A stretch of DNA of 42,502 bases from positions 1-42,502 of the forward strand of contig NZ_BJFL01000037.1 of NCBI RefSeq assembly GCF_005405885.1, written 5' to 3'. A program made the position numbers and the translations under genes. The DNA is from Gandjariella thermophila. GTDB taxonomy: Bacteria > Actinomycetota > Actinomycetes > Mycobacteriales > Pseudonocardiaceae. Below, one piece after another: positions 16,911 to 25,447 of the stretch (position 1 is its first letter; every line of letters starts with the position of its first letter). The notes under the pieces are model-generated. The model did not search any database, had not been told where the DNA came from, and saw only the letters and a program-made list of their open reading frames with translations.

Positions 16911-18104
16911 GTGAGCGAGAGGGACTGGCTGGAGAAGGACTTCTACCGCGAGCTGGGCGTCTCCCCCGACGCGTCCCAGGACGAGATCAAGAAGGCGTAC
17001 CGGAAGCTCGCCAGGGAGCTGCACCCGGACGCCAACCCCGGCAACGCCGAGGCGGAGCGGCGGTTCAAGACCGTTTCCGAGGCGTACGGGGTGCTCGCCG
17101 ACCCGGCCAAGCGTAAGCAGTACGACGAGGCCAGGAAGCTGTTCGGGGCGGGAACGTTCCGCCCGGGCGGCGGTGGCTTCGGCGGGTTCGGCACCGGCCC
17201 GGGCGCCGGCGGCTTCGACCTGGGCGACCTGTTCGGCGGCCCGATGGGCGAGGCGGGCGGCACCGGCGGCCTCGGCGACCTGCTCGGCGGCCTGTTCGGC
17301 GGTCGCCGGGGCGGTACCACCTCGGCCACCCGGCCGCGCCGCGGCGAGGACGTGGAGACCGACGTCCGGATCGACTTCACCGAGGCGGTGCGCGGCGCGA
17401 CCGTCCCGCTCCGGCTGTCCAGCCCGGGCGCCTGCGGCACCTGCAGGGGCTCCGGTGCCCGGCCGGGCACCACCCCGAGGACGTGCCCGACCTGCGCCGG
17501 GGCCGGCCTGGTCACCCGCAGCCAGGGCGCGTTCGCGTTCTCCGAGCCGTGCCGGGACTGCCGGGGCACCGGTCGGATCGTCGACCAGCCGTGCCCGGAG
17601 TGTCGGGGCAACGGGGTGAGCACCCGGACCAGGACGCTCAACGTGCGCATCCCGGCCGGGGTGGACGACGGCCAGCGCATCCGGCTGGCCGGCCAGGGCG
17701 AGCCCGGCCGCAACGGCGGACCGTCCGGCGACCTCTACGTGCGGGTACACGTCAACCCGCACCCGGTGTTCGGCCGGTCCGGCGACGACCTGACCATCAC
17801 CGTGCCGGTGACCTTCCCGGAGGCGGTGCTCGGCACCACGATCACGGTGCCCACCCTGGACGGGAAGGTGTCACTGAAGATCCGCCCGGGCACCTCCAGC
17901 GGCCAGGTACAGCGCGTGCGCGGCCGGGGCATCCGGCGGCGCGACGGCCGGCAGGGCGACCTGCTGGTCACCGTCCAGGTGGCGGTCCCGTCCAAGTTGG
18001 ACGGTGCGGCCGAGGACGCGCTGCGAGCCTACGCCGAGGCCACCGCCGGTCAGGACCCGCGGGCCGACCTCACCGAGCTGCTGAGGAGGAGTGAGTCGCC
18101 TTGA
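16911..18104 (+). CDS. dnaJ: Co-chaperone DnaJ (Hsp40)
   Basis: The 397-residue type I Hsp40 has a J domain at residues 9-75 with the HPD tripeptide (ARELHPDANP) that stimulates DnaK ATPase. A Gly/Phe-rich linker spans about 80-145. Four zinc-binding repeats follow, CGTCRGSG, CPTCAGAG, CRDCRGTG and CPECRGNG, at about 175-240, then the C-terminal peptide-binding domains (NVRIPAGVDDGQRIRLAGQG). The GTG start lies a few bases after a GGGAGGGGGC purine run. It belongs to the dnaK-grpE-dnaJ-hspR operon, and its stop overlaps the TTG start of hspR. This is the DnaJ1-type of actinobacteria. Confidence 0.98.
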   Translation: MSERDWLEKDFYRELGVSPDASQDEIKKAYRKLARELHPDANPGNAEAERRFKTVSEAYGVLADPAKRKQYDEARKLFGAGTFRPGGGGFGGFGTGPGAGGFDLGDLFGGPMGEAGGTGGLGDLLGGLFGGRRGGTTSATRPRRGEDVETDVRIDFTEAVRGATVPLRLSSPGACGTCRGSGARPGTTPRTCPTCAGAGLVTRSQGAFAFSEPCRDCRGTGRIVDQPCPECRGNGVSTRTRTLNVRIPAGVDDGQRIRLAGQGEPGRNGGPSGDLYVRVHVNPHPVFGRSGDDLTITVPVTFPEAVLGTTITVPTLDGKVSLKIRPGTSSGQVQRVRGRGIRRRDGRQGDLLVTVQVAVPSKLDGAAEDALRAYAEATAGQDPRADLTELLRRSESP

Positions 18105-18589
18105 GCACCTCGTTCTTCGGTGGTGGATTCGACGACATGGCGCCGCGCGCGGTGTCCTTCCCGCCCGGCGCCACCGAGGACACGCCGATGTTCGTGATCT
18201 CGGTGGCCGCCGAGCTGTCCGGCCTGCACGCGCAGACCCTGCGCACCTACGACCGGATGGGCCTGGTCTCCCCGGGCCGCACCCCGGGCGGCGGGCGCCG
18301 TTACTCGCTGCGGGACATCTCGCTGCTGCGCGAGGTGCAGCGGCTGTCCCAGGAGGAGGGCGTCAACCTCGCCGGGATCAAGCGGATCATCGAGCTGGAG
18401 CAGCAGGTCGCCCAGCTCCGCGCCCAGGTCGCCGAGCTCCACGAGCAGCTTGCCGCCGCGCACGCGGCCGCGGAGCAGGCCGCCGCCATGGTGCACGCGT
18501 CCTACCGGCGCGACCTGGTGCCGTTCCGCCGGCCGGAGACCGCCCTGGTCGTCTGGCGCCCCGAGCGTCGCCGCCGCTGGCGCCGCTGA
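18101..18589 (+). CDS. hspR: Heat-shock repressor HspR (MerR family)
   Basis: The 162-residue protein has a MerR-type HTH at about 29-100: FVISVAAELSGLHAQTLRTY, DRMGLVSPGRTPGGGRRYS and DISLLREVQRLSQEEGVNLA. A coiled-coil dimerisation helix follows (IELEQQVAQLRAQVAELHEQ). It represses the dnaK operon and clpB through HAIR operators, with DnaK as co-repressor in Streptomyces. The TTG at 18101 overlaps the dnaJ stop; ATG 18137 (MAPRAVSF) is a plausible alternative, and both lie before the HTH. The basic C-terminus (RPERRRRWRR) is unusual. It closes the operon, and operators for it are visible at 14134-14209 and 21798-21818. Confidence 0.95.
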   Translation: MSTSFFGGGFDDMAPRAVSFPPGATEDTPMFVISVAAELSGLHAQTLRTYDRMGLVSPGRTPGGGRRYSLRDISLLREVQRLSQEEGVNLAGIKRIIELEQQVAQLRAQVAELHEQLAAAHAAAEQAAAMVHASYRRDLVPFRRPETALVVWRPERRRRWRR

Positions 18590-18602
18590 GGAGAGATATC
18601 AC

Positions 18603-18635
18603 GGCCGCCGCGGACGGCGCCGTCGCGCGGCGGCC
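18603..18635. terminator. Terminator hairpin after hspR
   Basis: GGCCGCCGCG (18603-18612) pairs with CGCGGCGGCC (18626-18635). The loop GACGGCGCCGTC is itself a perfect palindrome, so the whole folds as one long stem. It lies 14 bp after the hspR stop in the convergent gap. Confidence 0.75.
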
Positions 18636-18667
18636 GGCAGCGCGCGAAGGCGACCTGTGGCTCCCGG

Positions 18668-18697
18668 CGGGGTTTCGACCGCAGGTGGGGAACCCCG
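18668..18697. terminator. Second hairpin in the hspR/flavohemoglobin convergent gap
   Basis: CGGGGTT (18668-18674) pairs with AACCCCG (18691-18697), 33 bp beyond the stop of the minus-strand flavohemoglobin gene. It probably ends that transcript. Confidence 0.5.
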
Positions 18698-18729
18698 GCG
18701 AACCTGATCGTCGTGCGCGCGGAAACCAG

Positions 18730-19908
18730 TCAGTCCACAGTGAACGGGTCGTAGCGGACGCGGTCCAGCGGGGTGCCGGCGACCAGCATCCGGGACACCG
18801 TGGCCCGGATCATCGCGGGTGAGCCGCTGACGAAGACGTCGTGCTCGGCCCAGGCGCCGTACCGGGTGACAGCGTCGGCGAGGGTGCCGTGCTCCATGCC
18901 GCGCGCGCCCGGATCGGACTCCACCACCGGCACCACGGTGAGCCACGGGTTGGTCACCGCCAGGTTCCGCAGGGTCTCCAGATCGTAGAGGTCGTCGCGG
19001 GTGCGGCCGCCGAAGAACAGGTGAACGTGTGGGTTGTCGCCCCACTGGGCCAGTTCCTCGACCATCGCCCGCATCGGCGCGACCCCGGTGCCGCCGGCGA
19101 CCATCAGCACGTCCCGGCCGGCCGTCCGGTCGATGCCCAGCCGGCCCATCGGTGAGCCCAGCTTCCACACGTCGCCCGGCCTGGTCTGGCTGACCACCGC
19201 CCGGCTCACCCAGCCACCCTCCACACCGCGCACATGGAACTCGATCACGCCGTCCTCGCGTGGCGCGTTGGCCGGGGTGAAGTACCGCCACAGCCGGGGC
19301 CGCTGCGGCGTCTCCACGCTGACGTACTGGCCGCCCTGGTAGGGCAGCGGGTACTCGGGCTGCACCCGGACGATCGCCAGGTCCCAGCTCAGCCGCTCGT
19401 GGTGCACCACGTGCGCGGGCCAGTACGCCGGGCCGTCGTCCGCCGCGGCGGCCTCCTGCATCGACCTGGCCATGATCGTGTACGCCTCGGCCCAGGCCAT
19501 CTCCACCTGCGGCGTCCACATGTCGCCGAGGTACTTCTTCAGCGCCGCCAGCAGCGCCGTGCCCAGCGCCTCGAAGTGGCTGGCCACCACGCCGAACTTG
19601 CGGTGGTCCCTGCCGAGCTGGCGGAGGAACGGGATCAGGTCATCCGGCCGGTCCACCATCTGCACAAAGTGGACGATCGCCCGCATTAACCGGCTACGCT
19701 GCACGTCCATGTTGATCGGGAACATCTCCCGGGTGGCGGGCGCGATGGCGAACAGCATGCTGTAGAAGTAGCGTGCGATCTCGTCCGCCTGCGGTTCGGC
19801 GACCGCCCAGCTCTGCCGGATCAGCCGCACCATCGCGGTGACGGCAGGTGGCGGCTCACGACGTGGCGGCGTGGGAGGTATGGGGCTAAGCACGGCGTTT
19901 GCTGTCAT
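18730..19908 (-). CDS. Flavohemoglobin-like protein (globin + FAD/NAD reductase), type II (Rv0385-like)
   Basis: The 392-residue protein has three domains. Residues about 22-150 form a globin: RLIRQSWAVAEPQADEIARY with YFYSMLF (tyrosine in the usual distal B10 region), MFPINMDVQRSRL and HFEALGTALL (candidate proximal His). Residues about 160-265 form an FAD-binding barrel with RLWRYFTPAN in the flavin motif position. Residues about 270-392 form an NAD(P)H-binding domain with VAGGTGVAPMRAM and DVFVSGSPAMI. Its place between the hspR and clpB loci and its sequence suit the type II flavohemoglobins of mycobacteria (Rv0385), reported to oxidise D-lactate rather than act mainly as NO dioxygenase. 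The exact role here is inference. It is convergent with hspR. Confidence 0.9.
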   Translation of the reverse strand: MTANAVLSPIPPTPPRREPPPAVTAMVRLIRQSWAVAEPQADEIARYFYSMLFAIAPATREMFPINMDVQRSRLMRAIVHFVQMVDRPDDLIPFLRQLGRDHRKFGVVASHFEALGTALLAALKKYLGDMWTPQVEMAWAEAYTIMARSMQEAAAADDGPAYWPAHVVHHERLSWDLAIVRVQPEYPLPYQGGQYVSVETPQRPRLWRYFTPANAPREDGVIEFHVRGVEGGWVSRAVVSQTRPGDVWKLGSPMGRLGIDRTAGRDVLMVAGGTGVAPMRAMVEELAQWGDNPHVHLFFGGRTRDDLYDLETLRNLAVTNPWLTVVPVVESDPGARGMEHGTLADAVTRYGAWAEHDVFVSGSPAMIRATVSRMLVAGTPLDRVRYDPFTVD

Positions 19909-20249
19909 GGTCAGCGCGAAGTCTCCACGTTGTCCGGGCGTCGATCAAGGCGCCCCACCTGCCAACGAGCGTGCGTCCCCCGACCGTGTGGACCCTAACC
20001 CCTCGACCCGGCTACTGACCCCTTGATGCCACCTTCGAGTACGTTCGGCTGAGAAGAGCTCACCGATCGTCGTGTTCCTGTGCCGCGAATGGGGGTACCG
20101 CGGGCGATTCGCCCCTTCGGCGGTACCACGCTGTAACTCAGCGGTCACCGCCGCGGGGACGCCCGCGCGGTGTCCGCAGCAACTCGGCGCGAGGCATGGA
20201 CGCCCGGACGGGTGCCCGGCGACCGCGATCAGCCGGCTGGCCGGCGGGA
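19909..20249. other. Intergenic region with a strong hairpin
   Basis: No gene is convincing. GGTACCGC (20094-20101) pairs with GCGGTACC (20120-20127), and the loop holds an inner GGGCG/CGCCC pair, giving a two-part stem. It could be a terminator-like element or an operator shared by the flavohemoglobin and MarR genes. The flavohemoglobin promoter should lie nearer 19910-20000 but I see no clear -10. Confidence 0.4.
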
Positions 20250-20264
20250 TAGCGTGCCACCGTG
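20250..20264 (+). promoter_or_regulatory. Leaderless promoter of first marR gene
   Basis: TAGCGT (20250-20255), six bases, then GTG 20262. It matches the TANNNT-N6-start pattern and no Shine-Dalgarno sequence is present. Confidence 0.55.
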
Positions 20265-20747
20265 GTCGACGTGGTCGGGCGGGAGGCGCCGGTGCAGCGA
20301 ACCAGCACCCAGCGGGAGGACCGGAGGGCCGCGGCGCAGGCCGTGGAACGGGAGCTTTCCGTGCTCTTCGGCCGGGCGCGCAGCCTGTCCCTGCTGTTCG
20401 CCGCCGAGGTGCATCCCGGGCTGGACGCGGCGTCCTACGCGCTGCTGCTGCACCTGGTCGACACCGGCCCGGTCCGCGCCGCCGAACTGGTCGAGCGCAC
20501 CGGGCTGGACAAGTCGACGGTCAGCCGGCAGATCGCCCGGCTGATCGAACTCGACCTGGTCGAGCGGGTGGCCGACCCCTCGGACGGCCGGGCCAGGATC
20601 GTCCAGCTCACCGCGACCGGCCGGGACCGGCTGGACCAGGTACGCGAGCACCGCCGGCGGCGGCTGCGGGAGCGCCTCGAGTCGTGGTCCGCCGACGACA
20701 TGCGGACCCTGTCCGGCCTGCTGGCCCGGCTCAACGAGGCGCTGTAG
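20262..20747 (+). CDS. MarR-family transcriptional regulator
   Basis: The 161-residue protein has a winged-helix core: AAELVERTGLDKSTVSRQIA then RLIELDLVERVADPSDGRAR with VQLTATGRDRL, including the conserved DGR of the wing. N- and C-terminal helices provide the dimer interface. These are one-component repressors sensing small phenolic or oxidised ligands. The GTG at 20262 fits a leaderless promoter; GTG 20292 (VQRTSTQ) is a later alternative. No transporter or enzyme gene sits next to it except the flavohemoglobin upstream and a second MarR gene 148 bp downstream, so its target is unknown. Confidence 0.88.
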   Translation: MVDVVGREAPVQRTSTQREDRRAAAQAVERELSVLFGRARSLSLLFAAEVHPGLDAASYALLLHLVDTGPVRAAELVERTGLDKSTVSRQIARLIELDLVERVADPSDGRARIVQLTATGRDRLDQVREHRRRRLRERLESWSADDMRTLSGLLARLNEAL

Positions 20748-20854
20748 GCCGCGGCCGCCGGGTCCGGGTCCGCGCGACCGCCGTTCTCGAGATCACGCGC
20801 CCGGCCGACCGGGATGGCCCGGATGACCGCTTAGCCCGGCGGTGCGGCGAGAGG

Positions 20855-20876
20855 TAAAATGGTTGCGTTGAGCAAC
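20855..20876 (+). promoter_or_regulatory. Promoter and inverted-repeat operator of second marR gene
   Basis: TAAAAT (20855-20860) is a good -10. GTTGC (20862-20866), GTTGA, GCAAC (20872-20876) forms a TTGC/GCAA inverted repeat right at the expected transcription start. MarR proteins often bind such TTGC-type repeats, so autoregulation is likely. Confidence 0.5.
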
Positions 20877-20895
20877 TATGTCGGGGAGGTCGCGG

Positions 20896-21420
20896 ATGGG
20901 CCCCACGCCCGAAGCCTGCCTGGAGCTGCTGCGCACCCTCCGCTCGCTGTTCCAGCTCAAGCACGCGCTGGTGATGCGGATCTGGCAGGACGACTACGGC
21001 CTGCACCCCGCCGCCGGCGGGCTGCTCGGTGAGATCGCGCAGCGCGGCGAGGTACGCACCTCCGACCTGGCCCTGCACCGGGCGGTCGATCCGTCGGTGA
21101 TCAGCCGGCAGGTCGCGCAGCTGGTCAGGGCCGGCCTGGTGAGCCGCCGCCCGGCGCCCACCGACGGCCGGGTCACCCTGCTGTCCGCCACCGCCAAGGG
21201 CGCCGAGGCGTTGCGCCGCTGGCAGCAGGCCCAGGCCGAGTTCGTGCAGCAGGCCATGGCCGGCTGGGACGACTCCGAGGTGATGGAGCTTTCCAAGCGC
21301 GTCGAGGCGGCGGCCACCGACCTGTGGGCCGCGCTGCGGCCGGCCGAACCCTCCGGCGACGCCCCACAAGCCTCCGACACCTCCGCCTCCTCCGGGGTCG
21401 ATGCCGCCCTGCCGCGCTGA
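20896..21420 (+). CDS. MarR-family transcriptional regulator
   Basis: The product is a MarR-type winged helix: LGEIAQRGEVRTSDLALHRA, VDPSVISRQVAQLVRAGLVS and RRPAPTDGRVTLLSATAKGA, about 174 residues from ATG 20896. That start was chosen because GGGGAGG lies six bases before it; ATG 20878 in the same frame lacks a ribosome-binding site and would fall inside the leader. The tail after residue about 150 is Ser/Ala-rich and not conserved in the family. It is related to, but clearly diverged from, the MarR gene just upstream. Its own operator appears to be the GTTGC/GCAAC repeat upstream. Confidence 0.88.
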   Translation: MGPTPEACLELLRTLRSLFQLKHALVMRIWQDDYGLHPAAGGLLGEIAQRGEVRTSDLALHRAVDPSVISRQVAQLVRAGLVSRRPAPTDGRVTLLSATAKGAEALRRWQQAQAEFVQQAMAGWDDSEVMELSKRVEAAATDLWAALRPAEPSGDAPQASDTSASSGVDAALPR

Positions 21421-21567
21421 CGCTGGCCGCCGCGTCGTCATCGGCGAGTACCGCGAACCCCGTATTCCGGTCGGCAACGACGGCTCCTGGTGGCCCTGAC
21501 ACGCTGGCCGCCCGGGTCACCGCTCGTTCACCTGCCGAATCACTCGGACGGCGGTAGCCCGAGGCCC

Positions 21568-21663
21568 TGTGGACCCTTCTGTCGACAAGCCTGTGGATAG
21601 CGAACTGGGGATTGTGGAGAACTGCCCCGAGCCTGTGGACATCTTCCGGCGACATGTGGGTGA
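21568..21663 (+). repeat. Phased TGTGG (DnaA-box-like) array
   Basis: TGTGGA/TGTGGG words start at 21568, 21592, 21613, 21634 and 21655. The last four starts are 21 bp apart, two helical turns, so they face one side of the DNA. TGTGGATAG (21592) and TGTCGACAA (21580) each differ by one base from DnaA-box forms TGTGGATAA and TGTGGACAA. Flanking bases partly repeat too (GCCTGTGGA at 21589 and 21631). Binding protein unknown. Confidence 0.6.
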
Positions 21664-21797
21664 CTGGCGGCCCAACCCGCGTTGACCTGCGGCACAACCC
21701 CGGGTGACGGGCGTCACGGCCACCGCGGGTGCCCCGGCGTCGAGCCATGGTTCGGAGCGGCCGCTGTGTCGCCGACCACACCCCGTCGCCCCGCCGA

Positions 21798-21829
21798 CTT
21801 GAGCGGAACACGCTCAACTTTCCTAACGT
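21798..21829 (+). promoter_or_regulatory. clpB promoter with HspR operator (HAIR)
   Basis: CTTGAGC (21798-21804), GGAACAC, GCTCAAC (21812-21818) matches the HAIR repeat with one mismatch. Its left arm holds a possible -35 (TTGAGC), and TAACGT (21824-21829) is a good -10 with 19-bp spacing. HspR bound here would occlude the promoter. Confidence 0.8.
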
Positions 21830-21901
21830 TGTGCTTGATGATGGCTCTGGTCATGCTCGTGACCGGGGCCGTGGTCGTGGGACGTGCCGACGAGGTGAGG
21901 G

Positions 21902-24517
21902 ATGGACGCTTTCAACCCGACGACGAAGACCCAGCAGGCGATCTCCGCCGCGGTGCAGGCCGCGTCCGTGGGCGGCAACCCCGAGGTCACCCCGGTGCAC
22001 CTGCTGTCCGCGCTGCTCGCCCAGAGCGACGGCATCACCACGCCGCTGCTCGCCGCGGTCGGCGCCGATCCGGCGCAGGTGCGCACCGAGTTGGAGCGGC
22101 TCGCCCACACCCTCCCTTCGGCGACCGGAGCGACCGTCTCCGCCCCGCAGCTCTCCCGGGATTCCGGCCGGGTCCTCAGCCACGCCCAGCAGCTGGCCAC
22201 CGAGATGGGCGACGAGTACGTGTCCACCGAGCACCTGCTGGTCGGTCTCGCCGAGGAGGGCGGCCGGGTGGCCGACCTGCTGCGCCGGCACGGCGCCACC
22301 CCGGACGCGCTGCGTGAGGCCTTCACCAAGGTGCGCGGCTCGGCCCGGGTGACCAGCCCGGATCCGGAGAGCACCTACCAGGCGCTGGAGAAGTACGGCG
22401 TCGACCTCACCCAGCGCGCGCGGGACGGCAAGCTCGACCCGGTGATCGGGCGGGACGCCGAGATCCGCCGCGTGGTGCAGGTGCTGTCCCGGCGCACCAA
22501 GAACAACCCAGTGCTGATCGGCGAGCCGGGCGTGGGCAAGACCGCGATCGTCGAGGGCCTGGCCCAGCGGATCGTGGCCGGCGACGTGCCCGAGTCGCTG
22601 CGCGGCAAGCGGGTCGTCGCGCTCGACCTGGGCGCGATGGTCGCCGGCGCCAAGTACCGCGGCGAGTTCGAGGAGCGGCTCAAGGCGGTGCTCAAGGAGA
22701 TCACCGACGCCGCCGGCCAGATCATCACCTTCATCGACGAGCTGCACACCATCGTCGGCGCCGGAGCCACCGGCGAGAGCGCGATGGACGCCGGCAACAT
22801 GATCAAGCCGATGCTGGCCCGCGGCGAGCTGCGCATGGTCGGCGCGACCACCCTGGACGAGTACCGCGAGCACATCGAGAAGGACGCCGCCCTGGAGCGG
22901 CGGTTCCAGCAGGTGCTGGTCGGCGAGCCAAGCGTGGCCGACACCATCGGCATCCTGCGCGGCCTCAAGGAACGCTACGAGGTGCACCACGGCGTGCGGA
23001 TCACCGACGCCGCGCTGGTCGCCGCGGCCGCGCTCTCCGACCGCTACATCACCGCCCGGTTCCTCCCGGACAAGGCCATCGACCTGGTGGACGAGGCCGC
23101 CTCCCGGCTGCGCATGGAGATCGACTCCCGGCCCGTGGAGATCGACGAGGTGGAGCGCGCGGTGCGGCGGCTGGAGATCGAGGAGATGGCACTGTCCAAG
23201 GAGGACGATCCGGCCTCCCGGGAGCGGCTGGCCGCGCTGCGCGCCGAACTGGCCGACCGGCGCGAGCAGCTTTCCGAGCTGACCGCGCGGTGGCAGCGGG
23301 AGAAGGACGGCATCGAGCGGGTCCGCGAGCTGAAGGAGCAGCTCGAGTCGTTGCGCGGCGAGTCGGAGCGCGCCGAGCGGGACGGCGACCTGGGCAAGGC
23401 CGCGGAGCTGCGCTACGGCCGCATTCCCGCGCTGGAGAAGGAACTCGAAGCGGCCACCGCGGCCACCGAGAACTCCCCGGAACACCCGGTGATGCTCAAG
23501 GAGGAGGTCGGCCCGGACGACGTCGCCGATGTGGTCAGCGCGTGGACCGGCATCCCGGCCGGCCGGCTGCTCGAGGGCGAGACCGCCAAGCTGCTGCGCA
23601 TGGAGGAGGCGCTGTCCCAGCGCGTCGTCGGCCAGGCCGAGGCGGTGCGCTCGGTGTCCGACGCGGTGCGCCGGGCCCGCGCCGGCGTTGCCGACCCGAA
23701 CCGGCCGAGCGGGTCGTTTCTGTTCCTTGGCCCCACCGGGGTCGGCAAGACGGAGCTGGCCAAGGCGCTCGCCGAGTTTCTCTTCGACGACGAGCGGGCG
23801 ATGATCCGCATCGACATGAGCGAGTACGGCGAGAAGCACTCGGTGGCCCGGCTGGTCGGCGCCCCGCCCGGGTACGTCGGCTACGAGCAGGGCGGCCAGC
23901 TCACCGAGTCGGTGCGGCGCCGCCCGTACTCGGTGGTGCTGCTGGACGAGGTGGAGAAGGCCCACCCGGACGTCTTCGACGTGCTGCTGCAGGTGCTCGA
24001 CGACGGCCGGCTGACCGACGGTCAGGGCCGCACCGTCGACTTTCGCAACACCATCCTGGTGCTCACCTCCAACCTCGGCTCGCAGGCGATCGCCGACCCG
24101 AACCTGGACGACCGGCAGCGCACCGACGCGGTGATGGCGGTGGTGCGCCAGCACTTCAAGCCGGAGTTCCTCAACCGGCTGGACGACGTCGTGGTGTTCC
24201 ACGCGCTGGCCACCGAGGAGCTGACCGCGATCGTGGACATCCAGGTCCACGAGCTGGGCACGCGGCTGGCGCAGCGCCGGCTGTCCCTGGACGTCACCCC
24301 GGCCGCGCGCGACTGGCTGGCGATCAACGGCTTCGACCCGGTGTACGGGGCGCGGCCGCTGCGCCGCCTGGTGCAGACCGCGATCGGCGACCCGCTGGCC
24401 AAGGAACTGCTGGCCGGGGAGATCCGGGACGGCGACACCGTCCGGGTGGACGTCAGCGACGACAACTCCGGGCTGATCGTCGGCCGCGCCGAGCAACCCG
24501 CGGTCAGCCACGGCTGA
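21902..24517 (+). CDS. clpB: ATP-dependent disaggregase ClpB (Hsp100)
   Basis: The 871-residue protein has all ClpB parts: the N-domain ([19 protein letters not shown]) at 1-145, the first AAA+ module with Walker A GEPGVGKT and Walker [10 protein letters not shown], and the long middle coiled coil (about 400-525: [20 protein letters not shown] ...). The second AAA+ module has GPTGVGKT and [15 protein letters not shown] with NLGSQ, and the C-terminal domain ends [20 protein letters not shown]. It threads aggregated proteins with DnaK-DnaJ. The length fits the family (about 850-870). GAGGTGAGGG precedes the ATG. It is controlled by the HAIR operator upstream, tying it to HspR. Confidence 0.99.
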   Translation: MDAFNPTTKTQQAISAAVQAASVGGNPEVTPVHLLSALLAQSDGITTPLLAAVGADPAQVRTELERLAHTLPSATGATVSAPQLSRDSGRVLSHAQQLATEMGDEYVSTEHLLVGLAEEGGRVADLLRRHGATPDALREAFTKVRGSARVTSPDPESTYQALEKYGVDLTQRARDGKLDPVIGRDAEIRRVVQVLSRRTKNNPVLIGEPGVGKTAIVEGLAQRIVAGDVPESLRGKRVVALDLGAMVAGAKYRGEFEERLKAVLKEITDAAGQIITFIDELHTIVGAGATGESAMDAGNMIKPMLARGELRMVGATTLDEYREHIEKDAALERRFQQVLVGEPSVADTIGILRGLKERYEVHHGVRITDAALVAAAALSDRYITARFLPDKAIDLVDEAASRLRMEIDSRPVEIDEVERAVRRLEIEEMALSKEDDPASRERLAALRAELADRREQLSELTARWQREKDGIERVRELKEQLESLRGESERAERDGDLGKAAELRYGRIPALEKELEAATAATENSPEHPVMLKEEVGPDDVADVVSAWTGIPAGRLLEGETAKLLRMEEALSQRVVGQAEAVRSVSDAVRRARAGVADPNRPSGSFLFLGPTGVGKTELAKALAEFLFDDERAMIRIDMSEYGEKHSVARLVGAPPGYVGYEQGGQLTESVRRRPYSVVLLDEVEKAHPDVFDVLLQVLDDGRLTDGQGRTVDFRNTILVLTSNLGSQAIADPNLDDRQRTDAVMAVVRQHFKPEFLNRLDDVVVFHALATEELTAIVDIQVHELGTRLAQRRLSLDVTPAARDWLAINGFDPVYGARPLRRLVQTAIGDPLAKELLAGEIRDGDTVRVDVSDDNSGLIVGRAEQPAVSHG

Positions 24518-24525
24518 CCGCGGTG

Positions 24526-24550
24526 AACGCCGAGCGTGATCTTCGGCGTT
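24526..24550 (+). terminator. Terminator after clpB
   Basis: AACGCCGA (24526-24533) pairs with TCGGCGTT (24543-24550) across a nine-base loop, 8 bp after the clpB stop. Confidence 0.65.
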
Positions 24551-24634
24551 ACCGAACGTGCGATCGGTCGGCGTCGTTGGGCCATTCGTGCGACGTGGAT
24601 CACCAGTGATCTTCGCTGCGGAGCCGCACACCGC

Positions 24635-24650
24635 TACCCTCGTCAGGGTG
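24635..24650 (+). promoter_or_regulatory. Leaderless promoter of the Rv0383c-like gene
   Basis: TACCCT (24635-24640), seven bases, then GTG 24648. This decides the start, since earlier in-frame codons would overlap the clpB terminator region and lack a ribosome-binding site. Confidence 0.5.
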
Positions 24651-25397
24651 GGTATACCGGCGTGGGTCTGGTTCACCGTGGGCGTGGTCGCCGCGGTCGG
24701 CGGGTTGGCGTTGCTGGCCACCGACCGGGCGCAGCGCACCGCCCGCAACCGCGAGCGGCGGCGGTGGGCATCGTTGCGTGGCTGGCAGTTCGCCGAGACC
24801 GACCAGGTGCTGCCCACCCGATGGCAGAGCGGCGCGATCGCCTACTACGGCACCGGCGTGGCCAAGGACGTGGTCGCCGGCTCCACCTTCACCGCGGACG
24901 GCCGCCGCCAGGTCTACGTGCTCGACCACGAGAACGGCGGCAAGGTCACCTCGGTGCTGGTCGCGGTGCGCTGCCGGAAGACGATCCCGGTGGTGGTCGA
25001 GCTGTGGCTGCCCAGCGTGCCGTTCCAGCGCGACCAGATGCCCGACCTGCTCGGCCCGGTGGGTCAGCGGTACGCGTTCGTCTCGGACATGACCGCCGCC
25101 CGCAGCCTGATCACTCCCGACCTGGTCGAGGCGGTGGAGGAGATCGGCGGGGACGTCAACGTGGTGTGGCTGGAGGGCGACTGGGTGCTGGCCACCGCGC
25201 CGCCGAACGCCACCCCGTCCCGGCTGGAGCGGCTGCTGCGTGACCTCGGCGAGGTGGCCGACGTGGTCGACCCGTTCGATCCCGAGCCGGACCCGAACGC
25301 GGAGTCCGGGTCCGGCGCGCCCGGTGCCGAGCCGTCCGGATCGGGTTCCGGCGAGGAGCAGGAGTCCAGCTCGTCGGTGAGCCGGAACAACACCTGA
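24648..25397 (+). CDS. Conserved membrane-anchored protein (Rv0383c-like)
   Basis: From GTG 24648 the protein is 249 residues. One N-terminal transmembrane helix (PAWVWFTVGVVAAVGGLALL) is followed by a basic stretch (RAQRTARNRERRRWA) and a soluble alpha/beta domain: LRGWQFAETDQVLPTRWQSG, YVLDHENGGKVTSVLVAVR, VNVVWLEGDWVLATAPP. The C-terminus from about 210 is a disordered acidic Ser/Gly/Glu tail. The place between clpB and pyrE matches Rv0383c of M. tuberculosis as I recall it. Function is not established; a link to envelope stress is possible from its neighbour only. A further upstream GTG at 24558 gives a longer frame but lies just past the clpB terminator. Confidence 0.75.
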   Translation: MGIPAWVWFTVGVVAAVGGLALLATDRAQRTARNRERRRWASLRGWQFAETDQVLPTRWQSGAIAYYGTGVAKDVVAGSTFTADGRRQVYVLDHENGGKVTSVLVAVRCRKTIPVVVELWLPSVPFQRDQMPDLLGPVGQRYAFVSDMTAARSLITPDLVEAVEEIGGDVNVVWLEGDWVLATAPPNATPSRLERLLRDLGEVADVVDPFDPEPDPNAESGSGAPGAEPSGSGSGEEQESSSSVSRNNT

Positions 25398-25447
25398 CCG
25401 CCGGCATCGGCTTCCGCGAGCGGCCGCGCCCGCATGTGAGAGGCTGG

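Larger units (their letters stand above)
21421..21901. other. Long regulatory region before clpB
   Basis: No gene seen. The region holds an array of TGTGG motifs at 21568-21663, four of them spaced exactly 21 bp apart, and the HspR operator/promoter of clpB at 21798-21829. Confidence 0.6.

Noticed and set aside
18100-18106. CTTGAGC at the hspR start as a further HspR operator
   Set aside because: Only one arm is present; no GCTCAAG lies seven bases further on.
21851-24817. 988-codon minus-strand frame opposite clpB
   Set aside because: It is an antisense shadow of a gene with every ClpB motif; composition rich in Arg, His, Gly, Val, no domains.
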